Below are positions 24,702 to 31,400 of a stretch of DNA of 34,393 nucleotides, in pieces. The stretch comes from Gammaproteobacteria bacterium. GTDB taxonomy: Bacteria; Pseudomonadota; Gammaproteobacteria; Steroidobacterales; Steroidobacteraceae. A program made the position numbers and the translations under genes. The stretch is taken from positions 1-34,393 of the forward strand of contig JAIBJM010000023.1 in the NCBI GenBank assembly GCA_020029535.1, written 5' to 3'. How positions within the stretch are numbered: position 1 is the stretch's first letter; each line of letters starts with the position of its first letter. Below the pieces are notes generated by a model that was given only the letters and a program-made list of their open reading frames with translations, ran no database searches and was not told where the DNA came from.

Positions 24702-25624
24702 TCCTGCACCGAGCCGACCAGAGCGCCACCATTGCCGGGCTGCGCGCCGCCGCGCCGTACATCCGGCTGTTCAAGGGCAAGACCTTCGTGGTCAAGGCCG
24801 GTGGTGCCGTGTTCGGCGACGCCGTGCAGACGCGCGCCTTGATCGAACAGATTGCCATCCTGCACTACCTCGGCGTGCGCGTGGTGATGGTGCACGGCGG
24901 CGGTCCGCAACTCACCGAAGTCACCGAGGCGCTGGGCGTGCCCACACGCATGGTGGAGGGACGCCGCGTCACCGACGCAAAGTCGCTCGACGCCACCTCC
25001 ATGGTGCTGAATGGCCTGATCAACACACGCATCCTGGCCTTCTGCCGCGACCTGAACATCGACGCGGTGGGACTGTCGGGCGTGGACGCCGGCCTGGTGC
25101 GCGCGCATCGCCGTCCGCCGGTGCGGCTCAAGCCCAGCGACACCGAGACCGTGGATTACGGTTTTGTCGGCGACATCGACGGCATAGATACCAGCGTGCT
25201 CAACAAGCATCTGAACAATGGCCTGATGCCGGTGATCAGCCCGCTGTCGTCCGACGACAAGGGGCAGTTGCTGAACATCAATGCCGACACCGTGGCCGCC
25301 GCGATCGGCGCTGCATTGCAGGCCGAGAAACTGATCCTGTGCACCGGCGCGCCCGGCATTCTCGACAATGTGGCCGATCCGGGTTCGGTGGTGTCGTACA
25401 CCGATCTGGCAGGACTCAAGCGCATGCGCGAGGAAGGCAAGATCATCGACGGCATGCTGCCCAAGGCCAAGGCCATCGAAGACGCGATTCGCGGCGGCGT
25501 GCGCCGTGTGCATGTGATCAGCTACAGCGGCACCGACAGCATACTCACCGAGGTCTTCACCAATGAAGGCACCGGCACGCTGGTGGTGGCCGACGTCAAG
25601 GCATTGAGTCCTGCCGAGCAATGA
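24698..25624 (+). CDS. argB: N-acylglutamate kinase (308 aa)
   Basis: Amino-acid kinase fold. Motifs are FVVKAGGAVFGD at about 28-39, VVMVHGGGPQLTEV, a central NINADTVAAAIGAALQAEKLILC segment, and GGVRRVHVISY near the end. It phosphorylates the side-chain carboxylate of N-acyl-glutamate. There is no fused GNAT domain, unlike the bifunctional synthase/kinase of Xanthomonas, so the first step must be supplied by another protein. It is coupled to argF' by an ATGA overlap and followed by argH after 10 bp. Confidence 0.94.
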   Translation: MILHRADQSATIAGLRAAAPYIRLFKGKTFVVKAGGAVFGDAVQTRALIEQIAILHYLGVRVVMVHGGGPQLTEVTEALGVPTRMVEGRRVTDAKSLDATSMVLNGLINTRILAFCRDLNIDAVGLSGVDAGLVRAHRRPPVRLKPSDTETVDYGFVGDIDGIDTSVLNKHLNNGLMPVISPLSSDDKGQLLNINADTVAAAIGAALQAEKLILCTGAPGILDNVADPGSVVSYTDLAGLKRMREEGKIIDGMLPKAKAIEDAIRGGVRRVHVISYSGTDSILTEVFTNEGTGTLVVADVKALSPAEQ

Positions 25625-25634
25625 GCGAGGCCGC

Positions 25635-26825
25635 ATGAGCAGACTGTGGGACAAGGGCGCACCGCTGGACCAGCAGGTGCTGGCCTTTACCGCCGGTGAA
25701 GACCATGCACTGGACGAACGTCTGGTGCCCTACGACATCCGCGCCTCGATTGCGCATGCGCAGATGCTGCGCGACCAGCAGTTGCTGTCGGCGGCCGACT
25801 GCGCTGCGCTGACGCAGGCGCTGACGCAGATTGGCGCAGAGCATGCGCGCGGCGAATGGCGCATCGCGCTGGCTGATGAAGACGGCCAGACCGCGCTGGA
25901 ACAAAAGCTGATCGCCAAGCTCGGCGAGGTGGGCGGACGCATTCATCTGGGCCGCTCGCGCAATGACCAGGTGCTGACCGCGCTGCGGCTGTATCTGCGC
26001 GACGCCGTCGCGCAGCTGGATGCCGGCGCGCAGCGGGTCGCCGATGCGCTCGATCAGCTGATCGCACGTCAGGGCAACATTGCACTGCCCGGCTATACGC
26101 ATATGCAGCAGGCCATGCCCAGCTCGGTGGCGCTGTGGGCCGGTGGCTTCGCCACCGAGATCCGCGATGACGCGCGCGGCATTCGCAGCGTGCTGCGCCG
26201 GCTGCAGAAGAACCCGCTGGGCTCGGCCGCCGGCTATGGCACGCCCGGTCTGCCGCTGGATCGTGCCGCCACCACGCGTGCGCTGGAATTCGACGAGTCG
26301 CACGAACCGGTGACCGCAGTACAGCTGTCGCGCGGCAAGGCCGAAGCACAGCTGCTGTTTGAATGCACGCTGCTGCTGCAGGATCTCGGCCGCCTGTCTG
26401 CCGACCTGCTGCTGTTCTACACCCAGGAATTTTCCTACGTCGCCCTGCCCGACAGCTTCACCACCGGCTCATCCATCATGCCGCAGAAGCGCAATCCCGA
26501 CGTGTTCGAGCTGGTGCGCGGACGCAGCGCCAGCGCGCTGGCCTGTCTGACCGAAGCGCTGGCCATCACCATGAAGCTCCCCTCGGGCTATCAGCGCGAT
26601 CTGCAGCTGCTGAAGGCACCGCTGTTCCGCGGCATCGACCTCGCGGGACTGAGCCTGGACATCATGGCCGCCGGCGTGGCCGCGCTGCAGTTCCGTCCCG
26701 AACGCATCAAGCTCGATCCGGCTGTCAACGCCGCCGAAGAAGCGTACGCTCTGGTGCTGAAGGAAGGCATACCGTTCCGCGAAGCGTACCGGCGCATTGC
26801 CGCCAGGCTTTCCGGCAAAGGCTGA
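25635..26825 (+). CDS. argH: Argininosuccinate lyase (396 aa)
   Basis: Fumarase/aspartase superfamily. HLGRSRNDQV (about 106-115), a GYTHMQQAMP segment with the general-acid histidine, and the signature GSSIMPQKRNPD starting at residue 278 carry the catalytic serine loop. The enzyme releases arginine and fumarate, the last pathway step. The chain is somewhat shorter than the usual 450-460 residues and its N-terminus (MSRLWDKGA) is standard, so the C-terminal tail is the shorter part. Last arg gene of the operon. Confidence 0.94.
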   Translation: MSRLWDKGAPLDQQVLAFTAGEDHALDERLVPYDIRASIAHAQMLRDQQLLSAADCAALTQALTQIGAEHARGEWRIALADEDGQTALEQKLIAKLGEVGGRIHLGRSRNDQVLTALRLYLRDAVAQLDAGAQRVADALDQLIARQGNIALPGYTHMQQAMPSSVALWAGGFATEIRDDARGIRSVLRRLQKNPLGSAAGYGTPGLPLDRAATTRALEFDESHEPVTAVQLSRGKAEAQLLFECTLLLQDLGRLSADLLLFYTQEFSYVALPDSFTTGSSIMPQKRNPDVFELVRGRSASALACLTEALAITMKLPSGYQRDLQLLKAPLFRGIDLAGLSLDIMAAGVAALQFRPERIKLDPAVNAAEEAYALVLKEGIPFREAYRRIAARLSGKG

Positions 26826-26826
26826 A

Positions 26827-27249
26827 GTGAACGAAACGCAGGTCAGCAGCAGCATCGACCCGAAACTGGTGCAGTACACGCACTGGATCTACGGCCTGCA
26901 TGCGCTGTCCATCCTGATCGGCGTGCTCACCACCGCCAGCATCGTCGGCAAGTTCATCTTCGGCTGGCCATCCATCATCGCCGTGGTGATGAACTACGCA
27001 CGTCGCGCCGAAGTGCGCGGCACCTGGCTGGAAGGCCACTTCCGCTGGCAGATCCGCACCTTCTGGTTCGCACTGCTGTGGGTGCTGGTGATCGCTGTCA
27101 TCTCTGCACCGCTGGTGCTGATCGTCGGACTGGGGCTGATCACCGGCTTCATCGGCCTCGGCATCATCGGCATCTGGGCCATCTATCGTGTCGCCCGCGG
27201 CTGGATGGCGCTGCGCGACAGCCGTCCCATGGCGCTGCCGGGATCATGA
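26827..27249 (+). CDS. Small DUF4870-like membrane protein (140 aa)
   Basis: I chose the GTG at 26827, one base after the argH stop, with AAAGG just upstream; an ATG at 26797 would lie inside argH. Three to four membrane segments are visible: WIYGLHALSILIGVLTTASI (about 18-37), FIFGWPSIIAVVMNY, FWFALLWVLVIAVISAPLVL and a glycine-rich last segment running to IYRVARGW. The layout fits DUF4870 membrane proteins of unknown function. It ends overlapping the lptM start, so it probably rides on the arginine operon transcript. Confidence 0.75.
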   Translation: MNETQVSSSIDPKLVQYTHWIYGLHALSILIGVLTTASIVGKFIFGWPSIIAVVMNYARRAEVRGTWLEGHFRWQIRTFWFALLWVLVIAVISAPLVLIVGLGLITGFIGLGIIGIWAIYRVARGWMALRDSRPMALPGS

Positions 27250-27437
27250 TGCGCATACTGCCGTCACTGACCTTCTGTTCTTTACTACTGCTCAGCGGCT
27301 GCGGACAGAAGGGACCGCTTTACCTGCCTGACGAAAAGCCCACCGCGGTGCCGCCTGCAAGCAACACCGCCAGTCAGACGACAACCGAGGACAAAGAATC
27401 GAGCACCAAGCGCCGCGCGCCTGCATCGCCGAATTGA
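27246..27437 (+). CDS. lptM: LptM (YifL-like) lipoprotein (63 aa)
   Basis: The ATG at 27246 overlaps the previous stop, with a second ATG at 27249. A short signal peptide ends in the lipobox LLSGC, directly followed by GQKGPLYLPDEKP, the diagnostic CGxKGPLYxP motif of LptM. The tail is short and disordered. LptM helps LptD oxidative maturation in the outer membrane. In many proteobacteria lptM precedes lysA; here the arg operon precedes it and degraded mobile DNA follows, so the usual neighbourhood may have been broken. Confidence 0.9.
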   Translation: MMRILPSLTFCSLLLLSGCGQKGPLYLPDEKPTAVPPASNTASQTTTEDKESSTKRRAPASPN

Positions 27438-27519
27438 AGCACGCAACTGCGGAGTGGGCTGGGTGGAATCGGAAGTGCAGCGCTGGCTCGCGAGCCGTAT
27501 CGAACACCATCGCGCATGA
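27436..27519 (+). pseudogene. C-terminal remnant of an AlpA-type phage/island regulator
   Basis: In the frame ending with TGA at 27517-27519 the sequence reads GVGWVESEVQRWLASRIEHH, the typical end of AlpA-family excisionase/regulators (VGWVESEVxxWxxxRI). There is no start and the upstream part is replaced by lptM. AlpA proteins control excision of integrated elements, so this marks the edge of a former prophage or genomic island. Confidence 0.65.
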
Positions 27520-27520
27520 C
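27506..27520 (+). repeat. 15-bp direct repeat, left copy (ACCATCGCGCATGAC)
   Basis: The 15-mer overlaps the end of the AlpA remnant. An identical copy in the same orientation is at 30219-30233. It could be an attachment-site-like scar around the 2.7-kb patch; in a 34-kb GC-rich window a chance 15-mer match is not very unlikely. Confidence 0.4.
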
Positions 27521-27537
27521 CAGAGGATTCGATGCCC

Positions 27538-27696
27538 TCAGTAGCTCCATTTATCGTGCCGCGCTGGAAGCCTGTTCAGCAGCTCGCGCATATTGCGCCA
27601 GGTCGGTAGGAAGCGATCCATGAGATCGAGAACGCGCGCATTGTGCGTAGGCTCGAGCAGGTGGACCATCTCGTGCACAATGATGTACTCGAGGCA
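27538..27696 (-). pseudogene. 3' remnant of a YgjP-like (M48/DUF45) metallopeptidase
   Basis: The last 52 codons of a zinc-peptidase gene survive: CLEYIIVHEMVHLLEPTHN with the HExxH-type HEMVH motif, then DRFLPTWRNMRELLNRLP and a terminal WSY. The N-terminal two thirds are missing. Such genes commonly sit at the 3' end of type I restriction-modification operons after hsdR. Its upstream edge is joined directly to a fragment of hsdM in another frame, so it cannot be made as an intact protein. Confidence 0.75.
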
Positions 27697-27918
27697 TTGG
27701 TGAGCCGATCCACCATGTCCTTGAAGCTCGCGCCCTTCGGAACCGTGATCGCGGCAAATGGCTGGCCGGCATACTTGTCGCTGACGTAATTGATGAAGAG
27801 CAGCACGAGGACGTAGTCCTTGTACTGGCTCGCGTCCATACCGCCGCGCAGCTCGTCGCAGCTGGACCAGGCAGCTGGACCAGAGGGAAGCGTAGAGGTC
27901 AGATTTCTTGAGTGCCAT
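27697..27918 (-). pseudogene. hsdM: 5' remnant of hsdM, type I restriction-modification methylase subunit, frameshifted
   Basis: The ATG at 27918 opens MALKKSDLYASLWSSC, the usual HsdM start. A 13-bp tandem duplication then shifts the frame, and the continuation DELRGGMDASQYKDYVLVLL and INYVSDKYAGQPFAAITVPKG is read one frame over. After ASFKDMVDRLTN the sequence jumps to the peptidase remnant. The catalytic NPPY region, hsdS and hsdR are all gone. DMVDRLTN itself may join two separate HsdM segments. The start lies 4 bp after the stop of the DUF4143 gene. Confidence 0.8.
27858..27883. repeat. 13-bp perfect tandem duplication inside the hsdM remnant
   Basis: GCAGCTGGACCAG occurs twice head to tail (27858-27870 and 27871-27883). 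Removing one copy restores the HsdM reading frame (SLWSSC followed by DELRGGMDAS), so this duplication is the frameshifting mutation. Confidence 0.9.
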
Positions 27919-27921
27919 GGG

Positions 27922-29130
27922 TCAATTTGTTGTCAGCCAGTGGGAAACGGGTTTTAGCAGGAACGCATCGACCGGGACGCCATCGCCACCAACCAGCAGC
28001 GTACGCTTCACCTTGAACGCCGCCGCAAAGGCCGCCGTGCCAGCATGGGCCTGCGGCGCCCGGCCACTCTTCACTTCGATCGCAGTCAAGCGGGAACCGA
28101 CCTTGGTCACAAAGTCGACTTCCTGGCCTCGATCCCGCCAGTAGAAAAGTTCGCACTCCCCGGTTGCTGCAGCGTTGGCCAGATGGGCGCCGACTGCAGA
28201 TTCCACCAGTCTGCCGCGAAATTCCCGGTCCGACTGCGCTTCTTCCGGGCTCACTCCGGCAGTGACCGTCATCAGCGCGGTATTCATCACCTGCAGCTTC
28301 GGGCTGGAACCTCGGCTGCGCGCCGCATCGCCCGCGTACTTCGGCAGACCGCAGACCATGCCCGCACCGGCCAGCAAATCGAGGTAGTGCGCGAGTGTCG
28401 TCGTATTGCCGGCGTCCTGCAGCTGGCCAAGCATCTTCGTGTACGAAAGAATCTGGCCGGAATACCGGCACGCCAGCTCGAACAGGCGGCGCAGCAGCGC
28501 CGGCTTGTCCACGCGGGTCAGCAACAGCACATCGCGCGCAATGGATGTCTCGACGAGACTGTCCGCAATGTAGCGAGACCATCGGGCGGGATCACGGATG
28601 AGCGGTGCCGCGCCGGGATATCCACCAAAGTACAGATATTGGTCGAGCGTGAAATCGAAGGCGTCGCGCATCTCGGCGTACGACCAGTGCGGCAGGCGCA
28701 GAGTCTCGAAGCGCCCCGCCAGACTTTCTGTCAGGCCTTGGGCGATCAGTAGCGGGGCCGAACCGAGCAGCACGACCTTGAGTGGGCGCTTCTTGCGCGT
28801 GTCCTCATCCCAGAGCCGCTTGACCGTCTCCGACCAGGCCGGGATCTTCTGTATCTCGTCCAGCACCAGCACGGCGCCTGCCTTGCCTGTGGCCTCGAGC
28901 CGCACGGCCTCCCACTGCTGATTGATCCAGTCAGCGCCTCGGAGCGTCGGCTCGTCCGCGCTGGCGTAGCGAACAGGCAGGCTCAGCTCACCGGTGACCT
29001 GCTGAACCAAGGTAGACTTGCCCACCTGGCGTGGACCGGCCACGACTTGCACGAACCGACGCGGCTCGGCGAGCCGCTCGGCGAGGACTGCGGCCTGGGG
29101 GCGCTGGTAGGCGGTCTTCTTTTTACTCAC
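27922..29130 (-). CDS. AAA ATPase with DUF4143 domain (402 aa)
   Basis: A GTG start at 29130 lies inside a repeated operator-like unit. Walker A GPRQVGKST is at residues 32-40 and Walker B AVLVLDEI has D91-E92. The sensor region VVLLGSAPLLI and GRFETLRLPHWSYAEM follow. The C-terminal DUF4143 domain (about 200-360) shows LACRYSGQILSYTKMLGQL, LDLLAGAGMVCGLPKY and a nuclease-like end, FYWRDRGQEVDFV, with IEVKSG, the PD-(D/E)xK-like pattern of this family. Length is standard and no lesion is seen. Function is unproven; members are frequent in mobile or defence regions, and this one sits in the degraded RM patch in the same orientation as hsdM. Confidence 0.88.
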   Translation of the reverse strand: MSKKKTAYQRPQAAVLAERLAEPRRFVQVVAGPRQVGKSTLVQQVTGELSLPVRYASADEPTLRGADWINQQWEAVRLEATGKAGAVLVLDEIQKIPAWSETVKRLWDEDTRKKRPLKVVLLGSAPLLIAQGLTESLAGRFETLRLPHWSYAEMRDAFDFTLDQYLYFGGYPGAAPLIRDPARWSRYIADSLVETSIARDVLLLTRVDKPALLRRLFELACRYSGQILSYTKMLGQLQDAGNTTTLAHYLDLLAGAGMVCGLPKYAGDAARSRGSSPKLQVMNTALMTVTAGVSPEEAQSDREFRGRLVESAVGAHLANAAATGECELFYWRDRGQEVDFVTKVGSRLTAIEVKSGRAPQAHAGTAAFAAAFKVKRTLLVGGDGVPVDAFLLKPVSHWLTTN

Positions 29131-29163
29131 AACGTTGAGTATTTTTACTCAGTGTCTTGAGTA
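29120..29163. promoter_or_regulatory. Two tandem 22-bp palindromic units at the start of the DUF4143 gene
   Basis: Units 29120-29141 and 29142-29163 each read TTTTTACTCA-N5-TTGAGTA, with only the central five bases differing (CAACG and GTGTC). Across the junction TGAGTA-TTTT-TACTCA (29136-29151) is a 16-bp perfect palindrome. The GTG start codon (29128-29130) falls inside the first unit. The layout suggests a self-regulatory operator, or a sequence the protein family targets. Confidence 0.7.
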
Positions 29164-29469
29164 GAGCAAGGGATGATCGGGAGGGGTATGAGCGGCCCCG
29201 GGCGACCAGGGCCTTCCTTCCAGGGAAGACGCACGGTGTACTCCATTTCACGCTGCGCTATATGGCGCAGCGGCTGGGAAGGGCTGGCGGCAGCTCCACG
29301 TCACTGGCAAAGCGGAAGGCGGCGCGTGTGGACGGCAAACTCGGTGTACGGCCTCGTAAGGCGGTACCGGCGTGACTCGCGAGTGGTGAAGCTTGCCGGT
29401 CAATCGCTGCGCTGTGTCCACCGCCCCTGCAGCCGAGAGCCGGAGGCCCTCCAGCAGAAAGGACAACCA
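29164..29469. other. Non-coding stretch with one perfect hairpin
   Basis: About 300 bp between the DUF4143 gene and the glutathione transferase gene contain no gene I can support. The clearest element is CGCTGCGC (29251-29258) with GCGCAGCG (29265-29272), a perfect 8-bp stem with a TATATG loop. Open frames here on either strand have no recognisable motif and atypical composition. It is probably debris of the mobile patch. Confidence 0.5.
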
Positions 29470-30174
29470 TCAATCGCGCTTCGGAATATTGACCGCTCTC
29501 TGCAGCGCCGGCCGCGCCACAAAAGCCTCAAGCGTGCGCGTGACATGCGGATACTCCGTGATGCCCACGAGATCCGCCGCTTCGTAGAACCCGATCAGGT
29601 TGCGCACCCACGGGAAAATCGCCATGTCTGCGATGGTGTAGGTATCGCCCATCATCCAGCTGCGATTGGCGAGTCGCCCATTCAGCACGGCCAGCAGCCG
29701 CTTCGCTTCCCCGGCATAGCGATCGCGCGGACGTTTGTCCTCGTATTCCTTGCCGGCAAATTTGTTGAAGAAACCGACCTGACCGAACATCGGACCGATG
29801 CCGCCCATCTGGAACATCAGCCACTGAATCGTTTCATAACGCGCTGCCGGCTCCTGTGGCAGGAATTGCCCGGTCTTTTCCGCCAGATAAATCAGGATGG
29901 CGCCGGATTCGAACAGCGACAGCGGTTTGCCGCCCGGACCATCGGGATCGATGATCGCCGGGATTTTGGCGTAGGGGTTCAGCGACATGAACTCTGGCGA
30001 CTTGTTGTCGTTGGTTTCGAATCTGACCGTATGCGGCTCGTAGGGCAGACCGGTCTCTTCCAGCATCAGCGAGACCTTCACGCCATTGGGCGTCGGCAAG
30101 GAATACAGCTGCAAGCGGTCCGGATATCGGGCGGGCCATTTCTTCGTGATGGGGAAGTTCGAAAGATCTGTCAT
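29470..30174 (-). CDS. Glutathione S-transferase family protein, YghU/YfcG-like (234 aa)
   Basis: The start is the ATG at 30174, without a clear ribosome site. The thioredoxin-like half (about 20-105) has LYSLPTPNGVKVSLMLEETG, the NPYAKIPAIIDPDGPGGKP cis-proline loop and FESGAILIYLAEKTG, the glutathione-contacting motif. The helical half carries MFGQVGFFNKFAG and DTYTIADMAIFPWV, all typical of the Nu-class YghU/YfcG group, which act as disulfide-bond reductases on glutathione conjugates. Length is slightly below YghU. The gene appears intact and normal in composition, although it lies between the 15-bp direct repeats. Confidence 0.92.
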   Translation of the reverse strand: MTDLSNFPITKKWPARYPDRLQLYSLPTPNGVKVSLMLEETGLPYEPHTVRFETNDNKSPEFMSLNPYAKIPAIIDPDGPGGKPLSLFESGAILIYLAEKTGQFLPQEPAARYETIQWLMFQMGGIGPMFGQVGFFNKFAGKEYEDKRPRDRYAGEAKRLLAVLNGRLANRSWMMGDTYTIADMAIFPWVRNLIGFYEAADLVGITEYPHVTRTLEAFVARPALQRAVNIPKRD

Positions 30175-30218
30175 GGAGTGTCAATCCGGTGGCGGAAAAT
30201 AACAGCTCACATCATACG

Positions 30219-30233
30219 ACCATCGCGCATGAC
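30219..30233 (+). repeat. 15-bp direct repeat, right copy (ACCATCGCGCATGAC)
   Basis: This is identical to 27506-27520. Its last base is also the last base of the MocA-like gene read on the minus strand. It may mark the right edge of the mobile patch. Confidence 0.4.
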
Positions 30234-30799
30234 TAGGCTTGTGGCAGATCTCCCGGCGTATCCACATCCACCGCCGCTCCGCTCACCGGTACAGTAATCA
30301 ACCGCTCCGGATTCCGCCGCAGCAGCAGCCGCGCGCCGCTATCGCCGCGCAACTGCAACAGCGCGCCGAACTCACTGCGTGGAAAGATCGCCGGCACGCC
30401 GACAGTGCCCGCGTATTGAGAAGCCACCATGAACTGCGGCGCGCGCCGCCAGGCATCGGCCAGTCGCTGCAGGTCGGCCAGCGTCACCGCCGGCTGATCG
30501 GCCAGCAGCAACAACGCGCCGCTGCAGCTGCCGGGCAGGCGTTCGATACCGGCACGGATTGAAGAAGCGAGCCCCTCGCTCCAGTTGGCGTTGGTCACCA
30601 CGGTGACGGCGCTGCGACCCAGCAGCGGCGCAATCTCAGCGGCATGCGCGCCCAGCACCACATAGGTGGCTGGGCCGCACAGTTCGACGGCCCGTTGCAA
30701 TACCAGCCGCAGCATCGGCTCGCCATTGAAATGCGCCAGCTGCTTTACTGCGCCGAAGCGCCTGCCCTCACCCGCTGCGAGTACGACGGCACACAGCAT
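30233..30799 (-). CDS. MocA-like nucleotidyltransferase, molybdenum cofactor cytidylyl/guanylyltransferase type (188 aa)
   Basis: The NTP-transferase opening VVLAAGEGRRFGAVKQLA (about 5-22) contains the LAAGxxxRxGxxK signature. Then come VTVVTNANWSEGLASSIRAG, LLLLADQPAVT with the metal-binding aspartate, and the DVDTPGDLPQ end typical of MocA/MobA-like proteins. MocA adds CMP to the molybdenum cofactor used by xanthine-dehydrogenase-type enzymes. XdhC, its usual partner, is encoded upstream on the same strand but separated by a SnoaL-like gene. No molybdoenzyme subunit is in the window. Confidence 0.88.
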   Translation of the reverse strand: MLCAVVLAAGEGRRFGAVKQLAHFNGEPMLRLVLQRAVELCGPATYVVLGAHAAEIAPLLGRSAVTVVTNANWSEGLASSIRAGIERLPGSCSGALLLLADQPAVTLADLQRLADAWRRAPQFMVASQYAGTVGVPAIFPRSEFGALLQLRGDSGARLLLRRNPERLITVPVSGAAVDVDTPGDLPQA

Positions 30800-30844
30800 G
30801 GAACAGGACTGTGGCCAACCTCTCTACTCGCCGCCCAACGCGTC

Positions 30845-31339
30845 TCAGCGCGGGGCGGGTGTGGGTGCGGGTCCGGGTCCGCCGGGTCCAGGTCCGGACA
30901 TCGGCGCCTTGGTGGCTCCGTCCCAGTGCTCGACGAGTAGCCCGTTCTTGACCCGGTAGGTATCGAACCAGAAAGCCTCGTAGGTCTTGCCGGGCTGACC
31001 GGGGTCGGGGAGGTCGCGCTTGACCACCACCGTGACCAGGTCGTTTTCAGCCATGACGATGACCGGCGGAGGCGGCTTCGGCAAGTTCTGCGGCATGCGC
31101 GCCGCCAGGGCAGTGAACGTCTTGACGAAGGCTGCCTTGCCGGTCGGGACATTGGGGTTGTGCTGGATGTAGTCGTCGCTCATGTGTGCGGACGCGGCCG
31201 GAATATCTCCCCTCTGCATCGCTGCGAGGGAATCGAGCACGAGTTTCTTGTTGGCCTCGAGCTGCGCCGGGGTTTCGGCGAAAACCGGAGCCCCCACCGC
31301 CAGCGCGACCGCCACCGCCATAACTTTCATGGACTGCAT
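30845..31339 (-). CDS. Exported SnoaL-like NTF2-fold protein (164 aa)
   Basis: I chose the ATG at 31339, with GGGGGA upstream; the open frame continues further back but into XdhC. Residues 1-21 are a signal peptide (VALAVGAPVFA-E). The mature part shows the COG4922-type SnoaL pattern: RGDIPAASAHMSDDYIQHNP, NVPTGKAAFVKTF, VTVVVKRDLPDP, and FDTYRVKNGLLVEHWDGATK. The C-terminal 18 residues are a Pro/Gly-rich tail (GPGPGGPGPAPTPAP). The family includes small polyketide cyclase-like and putative aldol-condensation proteins; the substrate is unknown. It sits between mocA-like and xdhC. Confidence 0.82.
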   Translation of the reverse strand: MQSMKVMAVAVALAVGAPVFAETPAQLEANKKLVLDSLAAMQRGDIPAASAHMSDDYIQHNPNVPTGKAAFVKTFTALAARMPQNLPKPPPPVIVMAENDLVTVVVKRDLPDPGQPGKTYEAFWFDTYRVKNGLLVEHWDGATKAPMSGPGPGGPGPAPTPAPR

Positions 31340-31400
31340 AAATTTCCCCCGTTGGTTGCAGCGGATAGTGCTCCGCCTCTGATCGGCGTACAAGCAGCCT

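Noticed and set aside
29157-29375. 72-aa plus-strand frame after the DUF4143 operator, and a longer one from 29173
   Set aside because: They run through the noncoding stretch and antisense to the transferase gene; a fragment WTANSVYGLVRR faintly recalls recombinase tails, but too little is present to support it.
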